Source of the DNA: an uncultured Oscillospiraceae bacterium
Lineage (GTDB): Bacteria > Bacillota > Clostridia > Oscillospirales > Oscillospiraceae
Direction of reading: 5' to 3'
DNA: 40,437 nt
NCBI GenBank assembly: GCA_944387775.1
Contig: CALXGE010000012.1
Span: 1 to 40,437 of the forward strand
The position numbers were made by a program, and so were the translations under genes. Under the pieces are notes generated by a model. It searched no databases and was not told the origin of the DNA. It worked only from the letters and a program-made list of their open reading frames with translations. Of the stretch, positions 31,491 through 39,543 are shown in pieces (within the stretch, counting starts at the first letter, position 1; every line of letters starts with the position of its first letter).

Positions 31491-33050
31491 TCAAAATACT
31501 GTTTCGCGGATCACATCCACCACTGAGCCGTCACGATACTCTACTACCGCCACCACTCTGTCGGTGGTCCGTATAGGCTCTGGAACACCGGTGATCTCCT
31601 CCGCCAGCTGCTGTAGCTCCTGAATGGTCACCGGTTTGATCCCGGCACGCTCCAGATCCTCCCGCAGCTCGCCGTAATGACGATGGTGTGGATTGAGCGC
31701 AATGCCCGCCTGGGTCACCACACATGCCACGGTCTCTCCGGGGGTGCAACAGGTGAATACCCGCCTCACCACGGAGGGCGTCCGGCCCCGGACGATTGGC
31801 AGGGTTACAATGGAGATATCCGCCCCCTCTGCCACGTCAGGGCCACCCCCCAGGCCGCCCATCATGCGGCCGGAGGAGCCGGTCAGAAGGTTCACGTTGA
31901 AATCCGTATCCACCTCCAGGGCTCCTAGGACACCGAAATTCAGATGATCCAGGAAATTCCCCTTGCTGTAGGCATTGGCATAGTCGGCATTGTCAATCTC
32001 CCGTACACCGGGCCTGCTGTAAATTGCCCCAGCCGCCCGGGCATCAAAGGACTGGCTGCACTCCACTACCCGCACCTGTCCTGCATCATACATATCGATG
32101 ATACCGGACGTAATGCCCCCCAGTGCGAAGCTGGCGGTGACGCCCCTCCGTTCCATCTGCTCCGAGAGGAATTTGGTGCAGGCGATGCTGATGGCCCCCG
32201 CCCCTGTCTGGAAGGAGAAGCCCTCCTGGAAGCGGCGGGAGGCAGCAATGATCTCCGCCACCCGCTGGGCAATGGTCAGGTCCCGGGGATTTTTGGTCAG
32301 CCGGGCCGCTCCTGCACCGATTTTGCCGCTGTCGCCCACCTTGTCCACCTTGACCACATAGTCCACATACTGCTGGCTGATGCTGGCCGGACAACAGGGG
32401 TAATCCACCAGCGTGTCTGTGATCGCCACTACCTTGCGGGCGCTCCTGGCATCGATAAAGGAGTAGCCCAGACTCCCGCAGATATTGGTTCCAATCTGTC
32501 CGGTGCTGTTGCCGTACTCGTCGGAGGCAGAGACGGCGATGAACGCTACATCAATGGCCAGCTCCCCCATCTCGATGGCCCGGGGCCGGGCACCGTGGGG
32601 GCGGAGAATGGCGGGCTCCTCCATACGGATGGAGCCATCAATGAGGCTATCGCCTAGCTCGCCCCGGATGCCGCTGGCTTCAATCCGTGTGATGGTGCCA
32701 TCCCGTACGTACTCCGCCAGAGAGAAGTTTGACAGGTTCACCACAGCGCTGGGGGCAAACCGCAGATCATGTATCCCCAGCTCCCGGATGGCCGCCATCA
32801 CCTGGCCCACCACCAGATCTCCCTCCCGGAAGCTGTGGTGGAAGGAGATGGTCATACCGCTTTGGAGGCCGCAGGCCTCCAGGGCCGCAACGATACTGCC
32901 CAGCAGCTTGCTGCCGCCGTTGGACCGGGTCCCTGCGGTACGGTTTGTCCGCACAGTCACGGCGGTCTCCACCGCCTCGCTGCCATAGGGGCGGACAATA
33001 TAGCTGCCCACCTTTTCCGGCAGCTCCCTTCCCAGACTGTTTACCATCAT
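31491..33050 (-). CDS. citF: Citrate lyase alpha subunit (citrate CoA/ACP transferase)
   Basis: A 519-residue CitF. In classic citrate lyase it swaps acetyl for citrate on the acyl carrier protein. The two-lobe CoA-transferase fold is visible: RTNRTAGTRSNGGSKLLGSI, SGMTISFHHSFREGD, the central FIDARSARKVVAITDT, and the Gly-rich GSSGRMMGGLGGGPDVAEGA near residue 410. ATG 33050 overlaps the citE stop (ATGA) after AAGGGGAG; a GTG two codons earlier is less likely. Last gene of a citD-citE-citF operon with no citC, citX or citG in view. Because CitD lacks its attachment serine, the true acyl carrier may differ. Confidence 0.93.
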   Translation of the reverse strand: MMVNSLGRELPEKVGSYIVRPYGSEAVETAVTVRTNRTAGTRSNGGSKLLGSIVAALEACGLQSGMTISFHHSFREGDLVVGQVMAAIRELGIHDLRFAPSAVVNLSNFSLAEYVRDGTITRIEASGIRGELGDSLIDGSIRMEEPAILRPHGARPRAIEMGELAIDVAFIAVSASDEYGNSTGQIGTNICGSLGYSFIDARSARKVVAITDTLVDYPCCPASISQQYVDYVVKVDKVGDSGKIGAGAARLTKNPRDLTIAQRVAEIIAASRRFQEGFSFQTGAGAISIACTKFLSEQMERRGVTASFALGGITSGIIDMYDAGQVRVVECSQSFDARAAGAIYSRPGVREIDNADYANAYSKGNFLDHLNFGVLGALEVDTDFNVNLLTGSSGRMMGGLGGGPDVAEGADISIVTLPIVRGRTPSVVRRVFTCCTPGETVACVVTQAGIALNPHHRHYGELREDLERAGIKPVTIQELQQLAEEITGVPEPIRTTDRVVAVVEYRDGSVVDVIRETVF

Positions 33051-33946
33051 GACCACTCCCCTTCTGTCTCCAATCCGGCGGCAGCCGCCCGAGCCAGAAT
33101 ATCCCTGGCCCGGCGTTCCATGGGCTTGTCCACCATACTGCCATCCAGAACCACAACACCTGTATGGTTGCGAATTCCTTCCTCCAACGCTTGCAGTACA
33201 CGTTTTGCCTGACGGATCTCTTTCTGCGTGGGGGTAAATGCGGCGTTGACAATATCGATCTGCCGGGGATGGATCACGGTCTTACCGTCAAAACCCAGCC
33301 CCCGGGCAGTCTCCAGATCCGCTTTGAGGCCCTCCAGATCGTCTATGTCGCTGAATACCGCATCCTGGGCAGAGATCCCCGCCAACCGGCAGGCCTCCAG
33401 CACCCGCATGCGGGCGTAAAAAATCTCCCAGCCGGTCTTGCTGCGTCTGGCGCCCATGCTAGCGGTATAGTCCTCCGCCCCCAGTGCCAAAGCCGTTACT
33501 CTGGGACTGGCTGTGGCAATCTCCCGGGCATTGGCCACCCCCAGAGCCGACTCGATGTTACACCAGAGTTCCGTGGCTCCCTGGGGGATTCCGGCCTCCG
33601 CTTCAATCTCACCTATGCGCTTGTCGATGCGCAGTACCTCCTCCGCGGTCTCCACCTTGGGCAGGCGGATAGCGTCGGGCCGCGCTCGGACCGCCGCTTC
33701 AAGGTCCTCCCCCAGCTGGGGAGCATAGAGCCCGTTGACCCGGATGAGAACATACTTCCCCGGCGGCCGGTGGTAGCGTACCGCCCGGTAGATCAACAGC
33801 CGGGCCGCGTCCTTGTCCCGGGGCGATACGGAGTCCTCCAGATCGTATACGATGCAGTCTGCCGCGCAGAAGCGGGCTTCCAGAATCTTAGCCGGACTGC
33901 CGCCTCCCACATAGAGGCTGCTGCGTCTGAGACTTGTACGGCTCAT
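33047..33946 (-). CDS. citE: Citrate lyase beta subunit (citryl lyase)
   Basis: A 299-residue TIM-barrel lyase that splits citryl-thioester into oxaloacetate and acetyl-thioester. Signatures: CIVYDLEDSVSPRDKDAAR (metal-binding region), DAIRLPKVETAEEV, the acidic metal ligands in WCNIESALG and LGAEDYTASMG, and GFDGKTVIHPRQIDIVN. CitE relatives also act on malyl-, methylmalyl- or citramalyl-CoA, so the substrate may be other than citrate. It overlaps citD and citF by 4 bp each, so the three proteins are probably made in fixed ratio. Confidence 0.92.
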   Translation of the reverse strand: MSRTSLRRSSLYVGGGSPAKILEARFCAADCIVYDLEDSVSPRDKDAARLLIYRAVRYHRPPGKYVLIRVNGLYAPQLGEDLEAAVRARPDAIRLPKVETAEEVLRIDKRIGEIEAEAGIPQGATELWCNIESALGVANAREIATASPRVTALALGAEDYTASMGARRSKTGWEIFYARMRVLEACRLAGISAQDAVFSDIDDLEGLKADLETARGLGFDGKTVIHPRQIDIVNAAFTPTQKEIRQAKRVLQALEEGIRNHTGVVVLDGSMVDKPMERRARDILARAAAAGLETEGEWS

Positions 33947-34245
33947 TTTTCGCCATCCTCCTTCGCCCAGTCATAGGGTACGCCCACACCGCGACAGATC
34001 GCACAGGCCATCCGGGCCCGGATCACACAGTCCAACGCCCCTTTGTCCACCAGACGGACGCAGGCATTCTCTATGGAAAAGCGTGCCAGTTCCTCCCGCA
34101 CGGCTCTCTCAATAGCGCCGCCGAACTGCAGCTTTACATCGCTTTCAAGCTCTATTTCGATTCCCTTTCCCGGATTTGGCCAGAGCGTGATCTCCACATC
34201 CCCCAATTCCAGGGTACCTACCATAGATGTTTCTTTTATCTCCAT
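33943..34245 (-). CDS. citD: Citrate lyase gamma subunit CitD lacking the prosthetic-group serine
   Basis: A 100-residue CitD, normal in length and in most signatures (GIEIELESDVKLQFG, DKGALDCVIRARM). In characterised CitD, Ser14 in the segment GTLESSD carries phosphoribosyl-dephospho-CoA, the swinging arm of the complex. Here the same segment reads GTLELGD: both serines are replaced (Leu14, Gly15, codons TTG GGG), and no Ser or Thr stands close by except Ser7 and Thr11. The protein therefore looks unable to carry the usual group. ATG 34245 follows AAAGGAA; an upstream ATG (34263) has no ribosome site. First gene of citDEF. Confidence 0.87.
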   Translation of the reverse strand: MEIKETSMVGTLELGDVEITLWPNPGKGIEIELESDVKLQFGGAIERAVREELARFSIENACVRLVDKGALDCVIRARMACAICRGVGVPYDWAKEDGEK

Positions 34246-34278
34246 TGCGGTTTCCTTTCCCATTCATCCGGCAAGATA

Positions 34279-34312
34279 AAAAAACGGGCCGCCAGGGGAC
34301 GGCCCGTTTTTT
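34279..34312. terminator. Strong hairpin with T-tracts just upstream of citD
   Basis: A 13-bp perfect stem (34279-34291 with 34300-34312, AAAAAACGGGCCG) with an 8-nt loop and T-runs on both strands. On the minus strand it lies only about 33 bp before the citD start, leaving no room for a promoter between. It could end the truncated gene upstream or attenuate citDEF. Confidence 0.85.
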
Positions 34313-34342
34313 CATAGGCTCATGCAGGCTCTCGAGGGACGA

Positions 34343-34504
34343 TCATCCTTTCATGAGGATGTCCGTCATCTGCTCCGCATAGGCGCGGATATCAATCCCC
34401 TTTGTAAAGGTCAGACAGGTACCGGAGGGATAGCGGGTCTTTTCGATCCAATGGGCAGGAATCCCTTTTATAGAGAGAATCGGCCACAGCAGTGACCACG
34501 TAAA
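34343..34504 (-). pseudogene. Truncated C-terminal end of an unidentified gene
   Basis: On the minus strand an open stretch of about 50 codons ends at TGA 34343-34345 and encodes LLWPILSIKGIPAHWIEK, TRYPSGTCLTFTKGIDI and RAYAEQMTDILMKG. G+C and codon use match the cit genes, not the A+T-rich genes on its other side. It has no start codon; the frame is closed upstream within the inverted repeat at 34491-34524. The HW..K.RYPSG..LTF pattern faintly recalls the end of LysR-type effector domains (a lost cit regulator would fit), but this is not secure. Confidence 0.4.
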
Positions 34505-34524
34505 AGTAATTTTGCGTGGTCACT
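34491..34524. repeat. Long inverted repeat at the edge of the A+T-rich gene pair
   Basis: AGTGACCACG (34491-34500) and CGTGGTCACT (34515-34524) are perfect inverses. Inside them AAAA and TTTT also pair around GTAA, giving a stem of about 15 pairs with one T-G. It sits 16 bp before the M20 gene start and exactly where the upstream gene is broken off. It may be an operator, an attenuator, or the scar of an insertion. Confidence 0.6.
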
Positions 34525-34539
34525 ATTTAATAGGAGCGT

Positions 34540-35949
34540 ATGCGTACAGAATGTATTTCTCATCGAGTAGAGCACTATCGGGAAGCATTGATAGATCTCA
34601 GTTTAAAGATCTGGTCTGAACCGGAAGGCCCATATCAAGAATACAAAGCCGCAGAGTGGTGCGCTGAAATGTTAGAAAAGCATGGCTTTACAGTCGTACG
34701 CCATGCCGGCAACATTGCTACAGCATTGGAAGCTCGTTTTGGCTCCGGTCATCCCATTATCGGATTTCTAGGAGAATACGATGCGTTGCCCGGACTCAGC
34801 AACGCAGCATGCGGTGAAAAAGCGCCCTTGCCGGAACAAAAGTATGGTCATGGCCGCGGACACAATTTAATTGCAGCCGCTTGTGTGGGAGCCGCTCTTG
34901 CATTAAAGGATGAAATAGCGGCAGAACATCTGTCGGGTACTGTTGTTTTTTATGGATGCCCCGCAGAGGAGCTTTTGACCGGAAAGCCATTAATGGCTCG
35001 AGCCGGGCTGTTTGATTCATTGGATGCTGCCCTGGCCTTCCATCCTATGGAGGCAAACATGACGACATACGGCAACATGACGACAGTCAATATTGCCAAG
35101 TTCCATTACATAGGTCAAACCGCTCATGCCGCATCAAATCCATACGATGGAAGATCCGCATTGGATGCCGTGCAGCTAATGAATATTGGTTGTGAGTTCC
35201 TTCGAGAACATATTCCGACTGATGCAAAAATTCATTATATGATTACGGAATGCGGAGAAGTCCCCAACATTATCCCTGATAAAGCAAGCGTTGTTTATTA
35301 TGTAAGGGCGCCGGAACGCGAAGATGTGGAAGCGGTGTATGAACGTCTCGTACAGTTTGCGCAAGGCGCAGCTTTGATGACCGGAACAGAAGTCTCCATA
35401 GAGTTCCAGGGCGGATGCTACGGCGGTTTGAATAATCATGTTCTGGAAGATGTTGTGCGGCAGGCAATGCTGGATATTTCACAGGAACCCTGGACAGAGA
35501 ATGAAATTCAGTTGGCAAAAGGACTTAACAATGAATTTTCACACAGGAAAACAGCGCTGTGCCGTGCTTATGGACTTCCAGAAGAAGCTGAGCTGTTTCG
35601 TGGCGTTTTGCCCACTTTATCCGGCAGCGACGGCAGTTCATCAGATATAGGAGATGTTGCTCATATTGTCCCCACAGCATTCTTCACTACTGCCTGTCAA
35701 AATCTGGCTGCCCCAGGGCATCACTGGCAGATCACCGCTTGTTCCGGACACAGTATTGGGCAAAAAGGAATGCTGTACGGCGCAAAAATTCTCGCAAAGG
35801 CCGGGCTGGATATTCTGACCGATCCAACAATACTGAAGCGGGCAAACGATGAATTTCAACAAGCTACCAGGGGTAAGCACTATAAATGCCCCATACCGGA
35901 AAGCACTTGTACGGCATTGTTTGATGCACACAGGCCTCGTAGCGGCTGA
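34540..35949 (+). CDS. M20-family amidohydrolase, AbgB-like
   Basis: A 469-residue zinc hydrolase close to p-aminobenzoyl-glutamate hydrolase subunit B and related amidohydrolases. Signatures: GFLGEYDALPGLS (about 76-88), metal-site GHGRGHNLIAAA (103-114), the catalytic Glu pair in PAEELLTGKP (143-144), metal His168 in AFHPMEA, and dimerisation-domain GQTAHAASNPYDGRSALDA. AbgB normally pairs with AbgA; no partner is seen here, but some relatives work alone. The codons are visibly more A+T-rich than in flanking genes. ATG 34540 has GGAG only three bases upstream, a tight but usable spacing. It probably forms an operon with the ureohydrolase 62 bp downstream. Confidence 0.87.
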   Translation: MRTECISHRVEHYREALIDLSLKIWSEPEGPYQEYKAAEWCAEMLEKHGFTVVRHAGNIATALEARFGSGHPIIGFLGEYDALPGLSNAACGEKAPLPEQKYGHGRGHNLIAAACVGAALALKDEIAAEHLSGTVVFYGCPAEELLTGKPLMARAGLFDSLDAALAFHPMEANMTTYGNMTTVNIAKFHYIGQTAHAASNPYDGRSALDAVQLMNIGCEFLREHIPTDAKIHYMITECGEVPNIIPDKASVVYYVRAPEREDVEAVYERLVQFAQGAALMTGTEVSIEFQGGCYGGLNNHVLEDVVRQAMLDISQEPWTENEIQLAKGLNNEFSHRKTALCRAYGLPEEAELFRGVLPTLSGSDGSSSDIGDVAHIVPTAFFTTACQNLAAPGHHWQITACSGHSIGQKGMLYGAKILAKAGLDILTDPTILKRANDEFQQATRGKHYKCPIPESTCTALFDAHRPRSG

Positions 35950-36011
35950 CCGCTGCCTGCCAAATAAAAGAATATGATGCTATCTACGCAAAACGAAGGA
36001 GGAAATGAATT

Positions 36012-36959
36012 ATGTCCAACCAACCTGCCAGCGCACTGTCCTCTCCGCGCTTCTGTAATATGGGTACCTTTATGCGGATGCCGCATATTCAGTCCGCCAA
36101 AGGGCTGGATTTTGCTATTGCGGGCGCTCCATTTGATACCGCCAGTTCTTTTCGCTCCGGTTCACGATTTGGCCCCCACGCCATTCGCAGCATCTCCTGC
36201 ATGATGAAACCGAACAATGTGATTCAGCAAGTTAACATCATGGATTCTCTAACTGGCGGAGATATGGGAGACTTTCCAATTGTCCCCGGTTATATCCACC
36301 CATCCTATGCTGCTATCGAAGCAGGCGTAGCGGGGATCCTTTCTGACGGAGCTCTTCCCATTGTTTTAGGTGGCGATCATTCCATTACTCTGGCCGAGCT
36401 TCGCGCTGTAGCAAAGAAATATGGCCCGGTTGCTCTGATTCATTTCGATTCACACTCCGACCTGTGCGACGAAGTTTTTGGTGAGAAATACAACCATGGC
36501 ACACCGTTTCGCAGAGCTTTGGAAGAAGGCCTGATCGATCCCGCACATTGCATCCAAGTTGGCATGCGTGGATCTCTCTATGATCCAAATGAACATAAAA
36601 TTGCCGCAGAACTTGGAATGAAGTTAATTCCCGCCCATATAATCCGAAAAATGGGACTTGACGCCTTGATTGCTGCGATGAAAGAGCGTGTAGGAAATAA
36701 GCCCTGCTTTTTGACTTTTGACATTGATTTTGTAGATCCGGCCTATGCGCCCGGCACAGGAACACCAGAAGTAGGCGGCTTCACCTCTTTGGAGGCGTTG
36801 GAATTGATTCGTTCCCTGACGGATATCAACTTTGTCGGTTTCGATATTGTAGAGGTCCTCCCCGCCTACGACCATGGTGAGATAACAGCCTATTTGGCTG
36901 CCAATATCGTTTTCGAATTTCTTTCTATCCTTGCTCTGCAAAAAAGCAGCCAAAACTGA
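36012..36959 (+). CDS. Agmatinase/guanidino-acid hydrolase family protein
   Basis: A 315-residue ureohydrolase. All six manganese ligands are present: His123 in LGGDHSITL, Asp146, His148 and Asp150 in HFDSHSDL, and Asp237 and Asp239 in TFDIDFVDPAYAPGTGTP. The N-terminal CNMGTFMRMPHI resembles guanidinobutyrase/guanidinopropionase more than arginase, so the substrate is probably a guanidino acid or agmatine, giving urea and an amine. Strong ribosome site (AGGAGGAAATGAATT before ATG). A+T-rich like its M20 neighbour. Together they may split an amide-linked guanidino compound; that is inference. Confidence 0.9.
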   Translation: MSNQPASALSSPRFCNMGTFMRMPHIQSAKGLDFAIAGAPFDTASSFRSGSRFGPHAIRSISCMMKPNNVIQQVNIMDSLTGGDMGDFPIVPGYIHPSYAAIEAGVAGILSDGALPIVLGGDHSITLAELRAVAKKYGPVALIHFDSHSDLCDEVFGEKYNHGTPFRRALEEGLIDPAHCIQVGMRGSLYDPNEHKIAAELGMKLIPAHIIRKMGLDALIAAMKERVGNKPCFLTFDIDFVDPAYAPGTGTPEVGGFTSLEALELIRSLTDINFVGFDIVEVLPAYDHGEITAYLAANIVFEFLSILALQKSSQN

Positions 36960-37061
36960 GGCATTACTTTGGAGTCAGACAAGGGACAAAAGTCACCCCT
37001 TACGCAAAGCGTTTCAATTCATACCCCCTGAAGATATCCTGGTGGAATCTCTCATATAGCT

Positions 37062-37100
37062 GTGAAGGCCTCAGGGCAATGCCCTGAGGCCTTCACTTTT
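37062..37100. terminator. Terminator between the ureohydrolase and beta-PGM genes
   Basis: A 16-bp perfect stem (37062-37077 with 37081-37096, GTGAAGGCCTCAGGGC) with an AAT loop, followed by TTTT on the plus strand. The tract on the minus side is poor, but the stem may serve both convergent operons. Confidence 0.8.
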
Positions 37101-37126
37101 GGCAACGATCAGCGGATCCATATTTC

Positions 37127-37783
37127 CTATAGGGCATCACCGCCAAAAATTGCTGTCAGATCAGATAATCTTCGGATCGTGATATCCGCGCCGGGATCAT
37201 TGCCGCCACTACACAGTCCGACCACCCGGAAACCACCTGTCACGGCTGCCTGGACACCCGAAGCCGCATCCTCTACCACTACAGCCTCCTCCGCCCTTAC
37301 CCCCAGCAGGGACGCTGCCAGCAGGAACACCTCCGGGTCCGGCTTGGAGCGGGTAATACGGGTTCCGTCCGCAACCGCGTCGAAGAAATTCCCAAGCCCC
37401 AGCCGCTCCAGGATCTGCCGGGTATTTTTGCTGGAGGAACCGATAGCGAGAAGATACCCCCTCTGCCGCAACGTCTGAAGGGTTGCCCTTGTTTCCGATG
37501 AGAGATCGTCCGGTGTCATGGCGGCGAGATAGGTCTTGTAGATCTCGTTCTTCTCCTCCGCAAGCGCCTGCTTTTCCGCCTCGGAATAAGCTGTACTGCG
37601 CTCACCCAGAACGATCTCCAGGCTCTCCCGGCGACTGACGCCCCGTAGGCGCTGGTTCACCTTCTCGTCAAAAGGGATCCCCAGCCGGTCCGCCAGGGCC
37701 TTCCAGGCCAGATAGTGGTACCGGTCTGTATGGCAGATCACCCCGTCCAGGTCAAAGACAATCGCTCGTATCCCATTATCCAT
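37127..37783 (-). CDS. pgmB: Beta-phosphoglucomutase
   Basis: A 218-residue HAD-superfamily mutase that interconverts beta-glucose 1-phosphate and glucose 6-phosphate. The catalytic pair is in IVFDLDGVICHTDRYHYLAW (Asp11 and Asp13), and the H.LAWK cap segment is diagnostic of beta-PGM. Also seen: the RLRGVSRRESLE cap loop, AIGSSSKN, and the metal site VVEDAASGVQAA. The frame extends 15 codons upstream; ATG 37783 with GGAAGTGG before it gives the standard N-terminus and an 8-bp overlap with the GH31 gene. Beta-glucose 1-phosphate usually comes from a glycoside phosphorylase, which is not in the window. Confidence 0.92.
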   Translation of the reverse strand: MDNGIRAIVFDLDGVICHTDRYHYLAWKALADRLGIPFDEKVNQRLRGVSRRESLEIVLGERSTAYSEAEKQALAEEKNEIYKTYLAAMTPDDLSSETRATLQTLRQRGYLLAIGSSSKNTRQILERLGLGNFFDAVADGTRITRSKPDPEVFLLAASLLGVRAEEAVVVEDAASGVQAAVTGGFRVVGLCSGGNDPGADITIRRLSDLTAIFGGDAL

Positions 37784-39533
37784 TGTTCCACTTCCATCCG
37801 TTCCGTGTGAATACGGGAAGTTTTCCATTGCCGCCCGCCGTGACGGTCCGTCCCCCCTGGTACGCCACCCCGGTAAAGAAATCGTACCAAACGCCCTCCG
37901 GGAGATACACCTCCCGGAACACCGCGTTTTCCTCCAGCAGTGGGGCTACCAGGAGGTCGTCCCCCAGCAGGTAGGCGTCCTCGCACTTCACTGCCGCCGG
38001 ATCCTCCGGCCATACATAGGCCAGGGGCCGCAGCATGGGTTTGCTGTCCCGAACGCAGTCCCGGGCGGTACTCCAGAGGTAGGGCCGCAGCTTTTCCCGA
38101 AGTTTGTGCCAATAGCGCATCTCGTTCAAAAACTCCGGGGCTCCATAGCGCTCCGCCATATTCCAGGGGCTGCGCTCGTTGTTGCCCGCCTCTCCAGGCA
38201 TCAGTTCCCGGAACTGGCCGCCGTCGGGCTCTGAGTGCCACTGCATAATGGGGCAGAAGCAGGCCATCTGGGTGGCCCGCCGGTAGAGGTCCAAGCTGGG
38301 CAACGGCCCGGCAAAGCCTCCCAGGTCGAAACCCCAGAAGAGGATTCCGGAGGCGGCGGCGGAGAGCCCCGCCCGCAGTACGCTGGCCAGTTCCCGATTC
38401 TGGGACTGCTGGTCACCGGCCCAATGGCAGGGGACGGTGTGCTGCCCGGAAAAGCCCGCACGGCTAAAAATTACCCGCCCCGGTCCCGCAAAGTCCCGAT
38501 AGCGCTCCGTATAGTCCCGGCAATAGCGGTTCATGCCCTCCCGGCCGGTGGTGCCGTCGTGAAAGCGGGCGTCGGCGCAATGGATAAACTCCCCGCCGTC
38601 GGTCTTGAAGCCGTCCACGCCCATATCCAGCAGATACTGCCGCTTGGCAAACCAGCTCTCTACCGTCGCCGGGTTGGTAAAATCCGGCACCATGGACCCG
38701 GCAAACCAGTTGCCCTCCGGAATGGTATAGGGGCTGCCGTCCGGCAGCGTCACGCACAGATTTCTCTCAGCCGCGTCCGCCCGGTCCAGATCATTCTGAC
38801 GGTTGGGGAGCTCGTCCTCCCCCTGCTTCTTGTACACCGGCACCTGCCAGAGGAGGAGCCGCAGCCCCGCCTTATGGAGCCGTTCGATCATCCCCCTGGG
38901 GTCCGGCCAGGGAGAGCCGGAGAAGTCAAAGTCCCTCTCGGACAGCGCCTTCCCATCCGGCACCGGCGTATACTTGGCTCCATTCCAGATGTAGAAGGTG
39001 GCCTCATCGCTCCAGGCCTCCAGCACCACCACCGAGGCGGGAAAATCGTACCGCTCCAGCTTTTCCAGCAGCGCTTCCACATCTTTCTGGCAGTTCCAGC
39101 GGTTGGCGGAGGCCCACACACCGAACACCCACTCCGGCGGCAACACCGCCGAACCGAAGAGGCCCATATATTCCCGGACCATCTCCTCCGGCGTGCCGGC
39201 AAACAAAACGACCTCCGCCTGTTCCGGCAGGGTCACCCGGATGCGGTCCTCCTCAAAGGTAAACACCGTGGTCTCGCAGGTGTCTACATAGAGGCCAAAG
39301 CCGCTGTCCGTCCAGAAAAAGGGGGTGGGACAGTAGGTCCTGTCCCCCTGGAAGCAAAACTGCTCCTGGACTTGGTTGACCACGGTCCTCCCCTTCTGGT
39401 TCAAGCTGTCGTATTTCTCTCCCATGCCGTAAGCACCCCGGTAGGTGAGTTGGATGGTGAGTTCATTTCCCTCCCGGCGGAGCCGGGCGGGGCCAAAGGA
39501 CAATTCTTTTGTCGCACAGGAAACTCGTTTCAT
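37776..39533 (-). CDS. Glycoside hydrolase family 31 (alpha-glucosidase/xylosidase-like)
   Basis: A 585-residue cytoplasmic enzyme; no signal peptide. The N-terminal beta domain shows GAYGMGEKYDSLNQKG and YCPTPFFWTDSGFGLY. In the barrel the nucleophile is Asp312 in GVDGFKTDGGEF and the acid/base is Asp374 in CHWAGDQQSQN. GH31 members release alpha-glucose, alpha-xylose or sulfoquinovose; residues that would decide this are not resolved by eye. ATG 39533 follows GGAGAG. It lies between the ABC permease genes and pgmB, so it should act on the imported oligosaccharide. Confidence 0.9.
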   Translation of the reverse strand: MKRVSCATKELSFGPARLRREGNELTIQLTYRGAYGMGEKYDSLNQKGRTVVNQVQEQFCFQGDRTYCPTPFFWTDSGFGLYVDTCETTVFTFEEDRIRVTLPEQAEVVLFAGTPEEMVREYMGLFGSAVLPPEWVFGVWASANRWNCQKDVEALLEKLERYDFPASVVVLEAWSDEATFYIWNGAKYTPVPDGKALSERDFDFSGSPWPDPRGMIERLHKAGLRLLLWQVPVYKKQGEDELPNRQNDLDRADAAERNLCVTLPDGSPYTIPEGNWFAGSMVPDFTNPATVESWFAKRQYLLDMGVDGFKTDGGEFIHCADARFHDGTTGREGMNRYCRDYTERYRDFAGPGRVIFSRAGFSGQHTVPCHWAGDQQSQNRELASVLRAGLSAAASGILFWGFDLGGFAGPLPSLDLYRRATQMACFCPIMQWHSEPDGGQFRELMPGEAGNNERSPWNMAERYGAPEFLNEMRYWHKLREKLRPYLWSTARDCVRDSKPMLRPLAYVWPEDPAAVKCEDAYLLGDDLLVAPLLEENAVFREVYLPEGVWYDFFTGVAYQGGRTVTAGGNGKLPVFTRNGWKWNNG

Positions 39534-39543
39534 ATTTCTCTCC

